Below are positions 44,122 through 51,571 of a stretch of DNA of 64,000 bases, in pieces. The notes under the pieces are model-generated. The model did not search any database, was not told the origin of the DNA, and saw only the letters and a program-made list of their open reading frames with translations. Positions within the stretch are counted from its first letter, which is position 1, and each line of letters begins with the position of its first letter. This DNA comes from Martinezella tropici (GTDB lineage: Bacteria; Pseudomonadota; Alphaproteobacteria; Rhizobiales; Rhizobiaceae): contig NZ_VNIP01000012.1 of NCBI RefSeq assembly GCF_008370325.1, positions 1-64,000 of the forward strand, read 5' to 3'. A program made the position numbers and the translations under genes.

Positions 44122-45600
44122 CTAGTTCTTGCTCGGGATGCGGGCGACCATTCTGAGCGAAGTGGTCAGCTCTTCCATCTGAAGCCAGGGCCGCATCCAG
44201 GCGACGGCGTTATAGGAGCCCGGCTTGCCCGGAACTTCCTGGACCGTCACCTTGGCATCGCGCAGCGGGTATTTGGCGCGAGATTCCTCGCCGGCATCGT
44301 CATTGGCGTTGACATAGTTGGCGATCCAGCGGTTCAGCCAGTTCTCGCAATCCTGCGCTTCCATGAAGGAGCCGATCTTGTCGCGGCCCATCACCTTCAA
44401 GTAATGCGCAAAGCGCGACGTCGCCATCATATAGGGCAGGCGGGCTGAGACGGCCGCGTTGGCGGTTGCCTCTGGCTTGTCGTAGAGCTTCGGCTTGTGC
44501 GTCGTCTGGGCGCCAAAGAACACGGCATAATCGGTATTCTTGTAGTGGCAGAGCGGCAGGAAGCCGAGCTTGCCGAGCTCGGCGTCGCGGCGGTCGGTAA
44601 TGCCGACTTCGGTCGGGCATTTGAGGTCGAGGTCACCATCGTCGCTCGAGAAGATGTGCATCGGCAGGTTTTCGACCCTGCCGCCGTTTTCCGCGCCACG
44701 GATCGCCGTGCACCAGCCGCTCTGGGCAAAAGCGTCCGTCAGCCGCGTTCCCATCACATAGGATGCATTCATCCAGCAATAAGAATTGTGATCGAGCTCG
44801 CCGGTCTTCGAATGTTCGGTCTCGTCGAAGGCGAAATCGTCGATCGGGTTGGTTTTCGGGCCATAGGGCATACGAGCAAGCACGCGGGGAAGGGCGAGCG
44901 TGACGAAACGCGAATCCTCGCTGTCGCGCAGGCTGCGCCATTTCGCATATTCGACCGTTTCGAAAATCTTCTCCAGATCGCGCGGCCGGGCAAGCTCGCG
45001 ATAATCGTCGAAGCCGAACATTCGCGGGCTGGCGGCCGAAATAAACGGGGCAAAGGCAGCAGCGGCAATCGACGAAATCGCCTGCAGCGTCTGCACGTCG
45101 TCGAACGAATTGTCGAATTCGTAGTCACCGATGATGGCGCCCATGGGCTCGCCGCCCGGTGTGCCGAATTCGTCCTCATAGATCGACTTGAAGAGGCGCG
45201 ACTGGTCGAATTCCACCGCCTTTGCCAGATCCTTGGAGACGTCGCGCTTCGATGCGTTCAGCACACGGATCTTCAGGTTGACGCTGGTCTCGCTATTCTT
45301 GACCAGATAGTGGAGGCCGCGCCAGCTGCCTTCCAGCTTGGCGAATTCCGGCGACTGCATGATGGCGGCGAGCTGACGCGAAATCTTGCTGTCGAGTTCG
45401 GCGATCGCCTTGTTCAGCGTGATCGTCAGATTGCGATCATAGGTGACGGTACCCTTGAGAGCCTGGTCGGTCAGCGTCCTCAAGAGATCCTGGGCACGGT
45501 CTGGTTCGGTTTGCCGGGTCGCGGCCACGATCTGCGAGAGCAGATTTTCATCGGGCGCAAACTCGGCCTCTTTGGTCTTCAGTTGGCTTTCAGCGCTCAT
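44122..45600 (-). CDS. tssC: TssC sheath large subunit (VipB/ImpC)
   Basis: 492 residues. TssC and TssB form the contractile sheath. Landmarks are SKISRQLAAIMQSPEFAKLEGSWRGLHYLV, FDQSRLFKSIYEDEFGTPGGEPMGAIIGDYEF, ISSIAAAAFAPFISAASPRMFGFDDYRELARPRDL, WRSLRDSEDSRFVTLALPRVLARMPYG, and the C-terminal GKPGSYNAVAWMRPWLQMEELTTSLRMVA (quoted in parts). This is the canonical copy. It follows tssB after a 111-base gap that contains a short GC-rich inverted repeat near 45680-45710 on the minus strand. Confidence 0.96.
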   Translation of the reverse strand: MSAESQLKTKEAEFAPDENLLSQIVAATRQTEPDRAQDLLRTLTDQALKGTVTYDRNLTITLNKAIAELDSKISRQLAAIMQSPEFAKLEGSWRGLHYLVKNSETSVNLKIRVLNASKRDVSKDLAKAVEFDQSRLFKSIYEDEFGTPGGEPMGAIIGDYEFDNSFDDVQTLQAISSIAAAAFAPFISAASPRMFGFDDYRELARPRDLEKIFETVEYAKWRSLRDSEDSRFVTLALPRVLARMPYGPKTNPIDDFAFDETEHSKTGELDHNSYCWMNASYVMGTRLTDAFAQSGWCTAIRGAENGGRVENLPMHIFSSDDGDLDLKCPTEVGITDRRDAELGKLGFLPLCHYKNTDYAVFFGAQTTHKPKLYDKPEATANAAVSARLPYMMATSRFAHYLKVMGRDKIGSFMEAQDCENWLNRWIANYVNANDDAGEESRAKYPLRDAKVTVQEVPGKPGSYNAVAWMRPWLQMEELTTSLRMVARIPSKN

Positions 45601-45711
45601 TTTTCGATCCTTGCGGAAAGTTCAGGCGATATCGGTGAAGGTCGAGGCCCGCCGTTATCGGCTGCTTGAAACGGGATTGGACGACCGGCGCCTGCCGGCA
45701 ATCGATGACGA

Positions 45712-46224
45712 TCAGCTTGCGGCAGGCTTCTCGGCCAGACCGAGTTCGGACATCAGCTTCGAGAGATCCGCCTTGTTCTGCAGGACATCCTCGAGCAGCC
45801 GTTCCAGCTCTTCCGATCGGTCCGCCTTGCTCATGAGGTCGCGAAGCTGGTTGCGGGCATCGAGAAGGGCCTTCAGCGCAGGCACTTGATTGACGACCGA
45901 GCCGGGCTCGAAATCCTGCATGCTTTCGAATTTCAGCGACACGGGGAGCTGGGAACCGTCGCCCGCCAGCGTGTTTTCGACCGCGATGTTCAGGCCGGGG
46001 GTCATGCGGCGCATGACATCGTCGAAATTGTCGCGATCGATCTGCACGAACTTGCGTTCGCCGAACGGTTTCAGCGGTTGGGTCGGATTACCCGAGAAAT
46101 CGCCGAGCACGCCGACGACGAAGGGCAATTCCTTGACGACCATAGCGCCTTCGGTCTCCACTTCGTATTTGATGTGGACCCTGGGCTTGCGCACTCGTTC
46201 CAGTTTTTCGTGAACACTCGCCAT
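45712..46224 (-). CDS. tssB: TssB sheath small subunit (VipA/ImpB)
   Basis: 170 residues. MASVHEKLERVRKPRVHIKYEVETEG followed by KELPFVVGVLGDFSGNP and the segment F-V-x-I-D-R-DNFDDVMRRMTPGLNIAVEN are diagnostic (quoted in parts). The C-terminal part (FEPGSVVNQVPALKALLDARNQLRDLMSKADRSEELERLL) forms the helix that binds TssC. It lies between tssA and tssC on the same strand. Confidence 0.96.
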   Translation of the reverse strand: MASVHEKLERVRKPRVHIKYEVETEGAMVVKELPFVVGVLGDFSGNPTQPLKPFGERKFVQIDRDNFDDVMRRMTPGLNIAVENTLAGDGSQLPVSLKFESMQDFEPGSVVNQVPALKALLDARNQLRDLMSKADRSEELERLLEDVLQNKADLSKLMSELGLAEKPAAS

Positions 46225-46330
46225 AAAGCTTCTCCTTCAAATCCCAGCGGCAAATTCGCTCTTCAGATGTGGCACAACTCGACTTTGGAAAGAGCGGGTT
46301 GCAAAAAGTTCAGGATACCAGTTGTATTTG

Positions 46331-47455
46331 TCATGCCGTCTTGTTCGACTTTGGCTGAATGCCCGCCGCCGTCAAAACGGCGTTGCGAACCTGCTGCTCC
46401 GGCAGCAGTTCGGCCAATAATTCTGAAAAATCCATGCGTCCGCGCCTGACCATCGTCTCGATCGACATGGAGATCGGCGAATGCGGTTCCGTGCGGCGAA
46501 AGTAGCGGGCAACGGCCAGCAACAGCTCGAAGGCCTCTTCGCGCGACCCGATCTGTTCGCCGTTCAAGGGGCGCGGGCGACTTGGCGTCTGCCCGCTCGA
46601 ATCTTCCTGCTGTTGCGGGTCCGCGTCGGCTTCGGCTGCCGGGGTTTCGATGCCGGCAAGAGTGCGAAGTGCCGCGGCAGCCTCGTTAAGGACATTGTGC
46701 GTATTGGAGCTCGGTGGCGCCATCTGTCCGCAGCGCTCGTTGAGAATGGCTACCAGCCTATCAAAAGCTGCCACACAGCCATTCACCATTTCGAGATGCG
46801 AGCTCATCGCCGCCGTACCGGCTTCAAGGACAGACTGATTCAGTTCATCGCGCCGCTTCACCTCGTTGGGACGTTGCGACAGCTGAAAATCCCAAAGGGA
46901 AAATTGGCCGAATTTCATTCCCGGAACGAGCGGCGAGAGCCTGATCGCCTGAATGATCGTCCCTTCGCCGCCGACGCCGTTAAGACCCGAAAGCGGGGCA
47001 AGCCGCTCTTCGATATCGTCTGTTCCAACGGAATGAAATTTCTCCCAATGCTTGTCTAATAGCGACGCAATCGCCAGGTAGACATCCCTCAGGCCTTCGA
47101 ATCCGCGTAGACGTAATTCCGCCTCGGCCAGCCATGCTAATACTTCGAGATCCTTGCTTTTGGAAGAAATAATCTGCAATCCAAGATTGCTAACGTCTGT
47201 CCAAAGAGGCGAAAGGCTAATATTTTCACCCGGTGATATACCTCGTTCCGCAGCACGAGCCTGGTTTCTGGCGTCTTTTATTCTGTAGTATATTTCGCGC
47301 ATAGAAGTATTATTGCGCACATTTTCTCCGCATGGCGCATTTTCGTCAAACGAATTCTCTAGGTCGCGAACGCTCAGCAGGTTATTAGCTCCATATTGCG
47401 AACTACATCGTTTAAGAGCGTGATACTTATGTCGATAAGATTCTTTGTCAACCAT
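46331..47455 (-). CDS. tssA: TssA T6SS cap/priming protein
   Basis: 374 residues. The ImpA_N region is present (FDENAPCGENVRN, then ARAAERGISPGENISLSPLWTDV and EVLAWLAEAELRLRGFEGLRDVYLAI). A proline- and glutamine-rich linker follows, then the C-terminal RREEAFELLLAVARYFRRTEPHSPISMSIETMVRRGRMDFSELLAELLP. Short TssA proteins of this type sit at the baseplate end or cap the growing tail. The 5' 250 bases are markedly AT-rich compared with the rest of the operon. It is the first gene of the minus-strand operon, with a 151-base divergent promoter region before clpV. Confidence 0.93.
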   Translation of the reverse strand: MVDKESYRHKYHALKRCSSQYGANNLLSVRDLENSFDENAPCGENVRNNTSMREIYYRIKDARNQARAAERGISPGENISLSPLWTDVSNLGLQIISSKSKDLEVLAWLAEAELRLRGFEGLRDVYLAIASLLDKHWEKFHSVGTDDIEERLAPLSGLNGVGGEGTIIQAIRLSPLVPGMKFGQFSLWDFQLSQRPNEVKRRDELNQSVLEAGTAAMSSHLEMVNGCVAAFDRLVAILNERCGQMAPPSSNTHNVLNEAAAALRTLAGIETPAAEADADPQQQEDSSGQTPSRPRPLNGEQIGSREEAFELLLAVARYFRRTEPHSPISMSIETMVRRGRMDFSELLAELLPEQQVRNAVLTAAGIQPKSNKTA

Positions 47456-47606
47456 GTCTATTCTGTAATGGATTTATGACAATTCCAGTTTTTGACCGCA
47501 TGAAAAATTTTTTGTTGTTGATCTAGACGCCCGCGAATAACCGCCCTAGTTGTTGCCGCGGCATGAAAGTTTGGTTGAAATGAAACCAGAGGGAGGAAAC
47601 TTCTAG
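47456..47606. promoter_or_regulatory. Divergent promoter region of the imp and hcp operons
   Basis: 151 bases between tssA (minus) and clpV (plus), AT-rich in the first half. Both T6SS operons must start here. I looked for a sigma-54 type GG-N10-GC element and for clear -35/-10 pairs and could not settle on one. A GGGAGGAAAC ribosome-binding site precedes the GTG start of clpV. Confidence 0.5.
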
Positions 47607-50363
47607 GTGTCGAATATCGATCTCAACCGTCTGATCAGAACGCTCGAGCCCGCATTGCGCGTCGCCCTCGAGGCTGCCGCGTCGCATGCAGCACGTGATC
47701 GGCACGCGAATGTCGATGTCGCACATTGGATAGTCTCATTGTTAGACTCATCGGAAGTTTGCTCTTTTTTTGAAGAGCTTAGCGTATCATCTGCGACGCT
47801 GCGCACGGAGCTTGATAGCGCCATTGCCGAATTGCCGAGAGGGGACGGGGCCGCACTCGTGCTCTCCCAAAACCTACTGGCGCTGATGCGGGAAGCCTGG
47901 CTTGTAGCCTCGCTTCAATGCGGCCGGAACAGCATCACTTTGGCCGATCTCCTGACCGCACTCACGGATGACCAATCGCTGCGAATCATGGCGCGCGGCA
48001 TGGCGCCCTCGCTGCGAAACCTCAATCGCAATGCTCTCGAAAGGCGCTTGAACGCGGCTCCGTCTCAGGATGCCGCTTCGCCATCACTGAATTCCGAAGC
48101 CGTTCCCGCGGCCGGCGAAAACGAATTTCTCCGTCTCTATACGAGAGACATGACAGCCGATGCGAAGCTCGGCCGCATAGATCCGGTTATCGGACGGGAC
48201 CGTGAGCTGCGTCAGGTTATCGATATTCTGATGCGGCGCCGGCAGAACAATCCCATCCTGGTCGGCGAGGCGGGGGTCGGCAAAACGGCGGTCGCCGAAG
48301 CGCTGGCTCTCGAGATTGCTGCCGGAAGCGTGCCCGACATGCTGAAACCTGTCCGCATTCTCCTCCTCGATCTCAGCCTGCTGCAGGCCGGAGCGGGCGT
48401 GAAAGGCGAGTTCGAGCGGCGCCTGCATGGCGTGGTTGCCGCCGTGCGCGCCTCGGCGGAGCCGATCATTCTCTTTATCGACGAGGCGCATGGGCTGATC
48501 GGCGCTGGCGGGCAGGCCGGTCAGGGCGATGCCGCCAACATTCTAAAGCCGGCACTGGCGCGCGGCGAACTCCGAACGATTGCGGCGACCACGTGGAGCG
48601 AATACAAGCGCCACATCGAGAAGGACGCGGCACTGACCCGGCGTTTCCAGGTCGTTCAGGTGCTGGAGCCTGATGAGGAAACCGCCATCCGCATGCTGCG
48701 CGGCATTGTCGGTAGCTTCAAGGCTCATCACAAGGTGCGCATCCGCGACGAGGCGCTGGCTGCCGCCGTGCGTCTTTCCGCCCGCTACATCCCGGCGCGG
48801 CAGTTGCCCGACAAGGCGATCAGCCTCATCGATACCGCCGCTGCCGCCGTGTCCCTTTCCAGACAGACTGTTCCCGAAGCGCTCAAAGGCCTGCGTAACG
48901 AGCAGGAGATGCTGGAGGTCGAAGCCTCAGCGCTTTCCGCTGAACCTGTCACGCCTGAGCTCATCGCACGGCTCGCGATCATCGAGAATGAGAAGCGCGA
49001 GGTTCTGCTCGAGATTGAGCGCTTGCAGACCAAATTCGATGAGGAAGTTCGCCTGTCGAAGGAAGCGGACCGAATAGAAGCGTCGTTTGGCGATGCGGGC
49101 ATGCAGCAGGCCGAAGAAGCGGCGCACACAAGCGATGACCATACACGCGCTGGCAATGTCGCGCGTTTCCCTCAGAGTGCCTCCTCGGAAGCCGCCCGCG
49201 CGGCATTGGCGCAAGCCGAGCGCAATCTTGCCGATGTTGCCGGCGAGACGCCATTGGTCCCTCGCGTCGTCGACAAGGAGGTGATCGCCGGTATCGTTGC
49301 GCGCTGGACCGGTATTCCCGTGGGCAAGCTGCTGTCGGATCAGGTCGAGACCGTCAAGACCCTCGATGCGAAGCTCAAGGAGCGCGTGCTTGGCCAGGAT
49401 GCCGCGATCGCGCGAATCTCAGCCGCCATGCGTTCGGCGCGCGCCGGCCTTTCCGATCCGCGGCGCCCGCCTGCCGTCTTCCTACTCGTCGGCATGTCGG
49501 GAACCGGCAAGACCGAAACGGCACTTTCGCTCGCCGATCTTCTGTATGGCGGCAGCCAGTATCTGACGACCATCAACATGTCCGAGTTCAAGGAGGAGCA
49601 TAAGGTTTCGCTGCTGCTCGGATCGCCGCCCGGCTATGTTGGTTACGGCGAGGGCGGCGTGCTGACTGAAGCGGTCCGCCGGCGCCCCTACGGTGTCCTG
49701 CTGCTGGACGAAATCGACAAGGCGCATCCCGGCGTCCAGGAAGTATTCTACCAGGTCTTCGACAAGGGAACGCTGCGCGACGGCGAAGGCCGCGACATCG
49801 ATTTCAAGAATACCACGATCATCATGACCGCCAATACTGGCTCGGAGCTGCTGACAGCGCTTGCCGCCGATCCGGAGACCATGCCCGAGGGCGAGGCGCT
49901 TGAGGCACTGCTGCTTCCCGAATTGCAGAAACACTTCAAGCCGGCCTTCGTCGGCAGAACGACGGTCCTACCCTTCATGCCGCTGAACGGCGAGACGCTG
50001 AGCGGCATCGTCGATATTCAGATCGGCCGTATCCGCGACCGTGTCTCAGCTTCCTATGGAACGACGGTCTCTCTGTCACAGCCCGCCCGCGACGCGCTTG
50101 TCAGTCGCGCGAAGGCGAGCGAGATGGGCGCGCGCGCCATCGAGACCATGATCGGGCGTGATTTATTGCCAGAATTGTCGACCTTCTTCCTCGATGCCGT
50201 TGCCGAGGGGCGCAAGATTGCCGGCATCACCATCAATTTTCACGATCACCGCTTCCTCATCGAGGAGAAGCCGGTGAACGACCATGAATTCGCTGACCCC
50301 GAACAAGGCGGCACGGCGAATGAAGCAGCCCCGGACGAGCACAACGTCCGGATGCGGCATTAG
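47607..50363 (+). CDS. clpV: ClpV (TssH) AAA+ ATPase
   Basis: 918 residues. ClpV disassembles the contracted TssB/TssC sheath. An N-terminal Clp-N domain is followed by two AAA+ modules. Walker A1 is GEAGVGKTAVAEAL near residue 220 with Walker B ILFIDEAHGLIG. Walker A2 is GMSGTGKTETALSLADL near 630 with VLLLDEIDKAHPGVQEVFYQVFD. A coiled-coil middle domain of about residues 430-540 separates them, and SRWTGIPVG-type linker (ARWTGIPVGKLLSD) is present. Start is GTG 47607 after GGGAGG. It opens the hcp operon. Confidence 0.96.
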   Translation: MSNIDLNRLIRTLEPALRVALEAAASHAARDRHANVDVAHWIVSLLDSSEVCSFFEELSVSSATLRTELDSAIAELPRGDGAALVLSQNLLALMREAWLVASLQCGRNSITLADLLTALTDDQSLRIMARGMAPSLRNLNRNALERRLNAAPSQDAASPSLNSEAVPAAGENEFLRLYTRDMTADAKLGRIDPVIGRDRELRQVIDILMRRRQNNPILVGEAGVGKTAVAEALALEIAAGSVPDMLKPVRILLLDLSLLQAGAGVKGEFERRLHGVVAAVRASAEPIILFIDEAHGLIGAGGQAGQGDAANILKPALARGELRTIAATTWSEYKRHIEKDAALTRRFQVVQVLEPDEETAIRMLRGIVGSFKAHHKVRIRDEALAAAVRLSARYIPARQLPDKAISLIDTAAAAVSLSRQTVPEALKGLRNEQEMLEVEASALSAEPVTPELIARLAIIENEKREVLLEIERLQTKFDEEVRLSKEADRIEASFGDAGMQQAEEAAHTSDDHTRAGNVARFPQSASSEAARAALAQAERNLADVAGETPLVPRVVDKEVIAGIVARWTGIPVGKLLSDQVETVKTLDAKLKERVLGQDAAIARISAAMRSARAGLSDPRRPPAVFLLVGMSGTGKTETALSLADLLYGGSQYLTTINMSEFKEEHKVSLLLGSPPGYVGYGEGGVLTEAVRRRPYGVLLLDEIDKAHPGVQEVFYQVFDKGTLRDGEGRDIDFKNTTIIMTANTGSELLTALAADPETMPEGEALEALLLPELQKHFKPAFVGRTTVLPFMPLNGETLSGIVDIQIGRIRDRVSASYGTTVSLSQPARDALVSRAKASEMGARAIETMIGRDLLPELSTFFLDAVAEGRKIAGITINFHDHRFLIEEKPVNDHEFADPEQGGTANEAAPDEHNVRMRH

Positions 50364-50378
50364 ACGGAAAGGTAAACC

Positions 50379-50398
50379 CGCCTTGCAGCGACAAGGCG
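50379..50398. other. Hairpin between clpV and hcp
   Basis: The arms CGCCTTG (50379-50385) and CAAGGCG (50392-50398) pair perfectly with a 6-base loop, 32 bases before the hcp start. There is no T-run, so full termination is unlikely. A role as a processing site or 5' stabiliser of the hcp transcript is possible. Confidence 0.45.
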
Positions 50399-50429
50399 AA
50401 ATTCAAATTCCAACAGGAGAGTTGAGAGC

Positions 50430-50906
50430 ATGCCGATTTATCTGCAGATCGACGGAATTCAAGGCGATGCCACCCACGAACAGCACAAGAAGTGGATGGA
50501 CATCGAAGTCATCCACTGGAACGTCTCGCGCAACATGAAGACCTCGGCCGGTTCGGCAGCGAACCGCGAAGCTTCTGAACCCACCGTTTCGGAAGTCATC
50601 CTGACCAAGGTCAGTGATTCCTCGTCGACCAAGCTGTTCCAGGAAGCATGCTCGGGCCGCACCGGCAAGCAGGCTGTCATCCATCTCGTGACGACAGGCA
50701 ATCCGGGCGACACCTACATCGAATACACGCTGACAAACACGCTGATCGCCAGCTACTCGGTCGATTCCAACGGCGATCGCCCGGTCGAGACGATCAAGCT
50801 GAACTTCACCAAGATGGAAGTGAAGTACACGCCTTACGACGACTCGCAGACACCGCAGTCGCCGATGATCGCGTCCTACGATCTGGCAACGACCAAGGCT
50901 GCCTAA
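50430..50906 (+). CDS. hcp: Hcp (TssD) tube protein
   Basis: 158 residues. MPIYLQIDGIQGDATHEQHKKWMDIEVIHWNVSR is the classic Hcp start (quoted for recognition in parts), followed by VSEVILTKVSDSSSTKLFQEACSG, TYIEYTLTNTLIASYSV, and PVETIKLNFTKMEVKYTPYD. Hcp hexamers stack into the inner tube and carry effectors. The ribosome-binding site is AGGAGAG. It is flanked by two hairpins that may raise the stability of its mRNA. Confidence 0.97.
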   Translation: MPIYLQIDGIQGDATHEQHKKWMDIEVIHWNVSRNMKTSAGSAANREASEPTVSEVILTKVSDSSSTKLFQEACSGRTGKQAVIHLVTTGNPGDTYIEYTLTNTLIASYSVDSNGDRPVETIKLNFTKMEVKYTPYDDSQTPQSPMIASYDLATTKAA

Positions 50907-50919
50907 TACCAGCACCGCC

Positions 50920-50949
50920 TTCCGGCGCGTTGCGATCAACGCGCCGGAA
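50920..50949. terminator. Strong hairpin after hcp, attenuator or mRNA stabiliser
   Basis: The arms TTCCGGCGCGTTG (50920-50932) and CAACGCGCCGGAA (50937-50949) are a perfect 13-bp match with the loop CGAT, 13 bases after the hcp stop. No T-run follows, so it should not stop all transcription into the vgrG genes. Lowering downstream transcription and protecting the 3' end of the abundant hcp message is the likely role. Confidence 0.6.
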
Positions 50950-51022
50950 CTGTGCCTGATGCCAGATCGCTGCGGCGGCTGGGATTTGAACATTCTCGAC
51001 AACCTTTTTCATCGAGGTCGCC

Positions 51023-51571
51023 ATGGTAGATTTTTCCGTTTCATCGCCAGCGCTGCAAATGGAGCCGGTGAAGCAGACCGACCTTCCGCCGATCAAGCGA
51101 GCGGGCCGCGGTCCTTCCTACGATTATTTCTCTTGGCCCCAAGGTCCGCGCGAATATGCCGCCCGGAACCAGGCAGCGGGTGCTTTCGCATCTGGCATCC
51201 GATCGCTTGCCGAAAAGGCCAACGAGATGTCTTTGACGCACTGGCTGCAGGTGTGGCTGCGAAACAACGAGCCTCACATCATCCGGGAGATGGATATCAA
51301 CCATCATTCGGTCTTTGTCGCTCAGTTCAACTATACGGTGACGGATGGCGAGGTGCGGACCTACATGGTTCGTGGTGCCTATCTGCTCGGTACGGTCACT
51401 TCGCGCGCCGATATCGGCAAGATCCTGACGCCGGAAGCGCTTTATGGTCCCAGCATGCGCGAAACCGTGCCGAATGGCACCTTGTACCAGATCGCCTATC
51501 TGGTCGGCGGCCGCAAGCAGGTGGTCGGCAGCGCCGGCAAGACGGGCTCGGCAAGTTCACTGGTAGGATAA
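51023..51571 (+). CDS. Uncharacterised protein between hcp and vgrG, 182 aa
   Basis: I do not recognise the family. The protein has no signal peptide or membrane segment. A variable N-terminus (MVDFSVSSPALQMEP) is followed by YDYFSWPQGPREYAARNQAAGAFASGIRSLAEK, a helix-rich MSLTHWLQVWLRNN, and a beta-rich second half (VFVAQFNYTVTDGEVRTYMVRGAYLLG). Position, between the tube and spike genes, and cytoplasmic character make a T6SS accessory, adaptor or cargo role possible. In Agrobacterium this slot holds an amidase effector and its immunity gene, which this protein does not resemble. GAGG precedes the ATG. Its stop is directly followed by the vgrG start. Confidence 0.7.
   Translation: MVDFSVSSPALQMEPVKQTDLPPIKRAGRGPSYDYFSWPQGPREYAARNQAAGAFASGIRSLAEKANEMSLTHWLQVWLRNNEPHIIREMDINHHSVFVAQFNYTVTDGEVRTYMVRGAYLLGTVTSRADIGKILTPEALYGPSMRETVPNGTLYQIAYLVGGRKQVVGSAGKTGSASSLVG

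Noticed and set aside
47456..47606. Sigma-54 promoter between tssA and clpV
   Set aside because: A GG-N10 stretch was seen near 47559 but without the required GC at -12.
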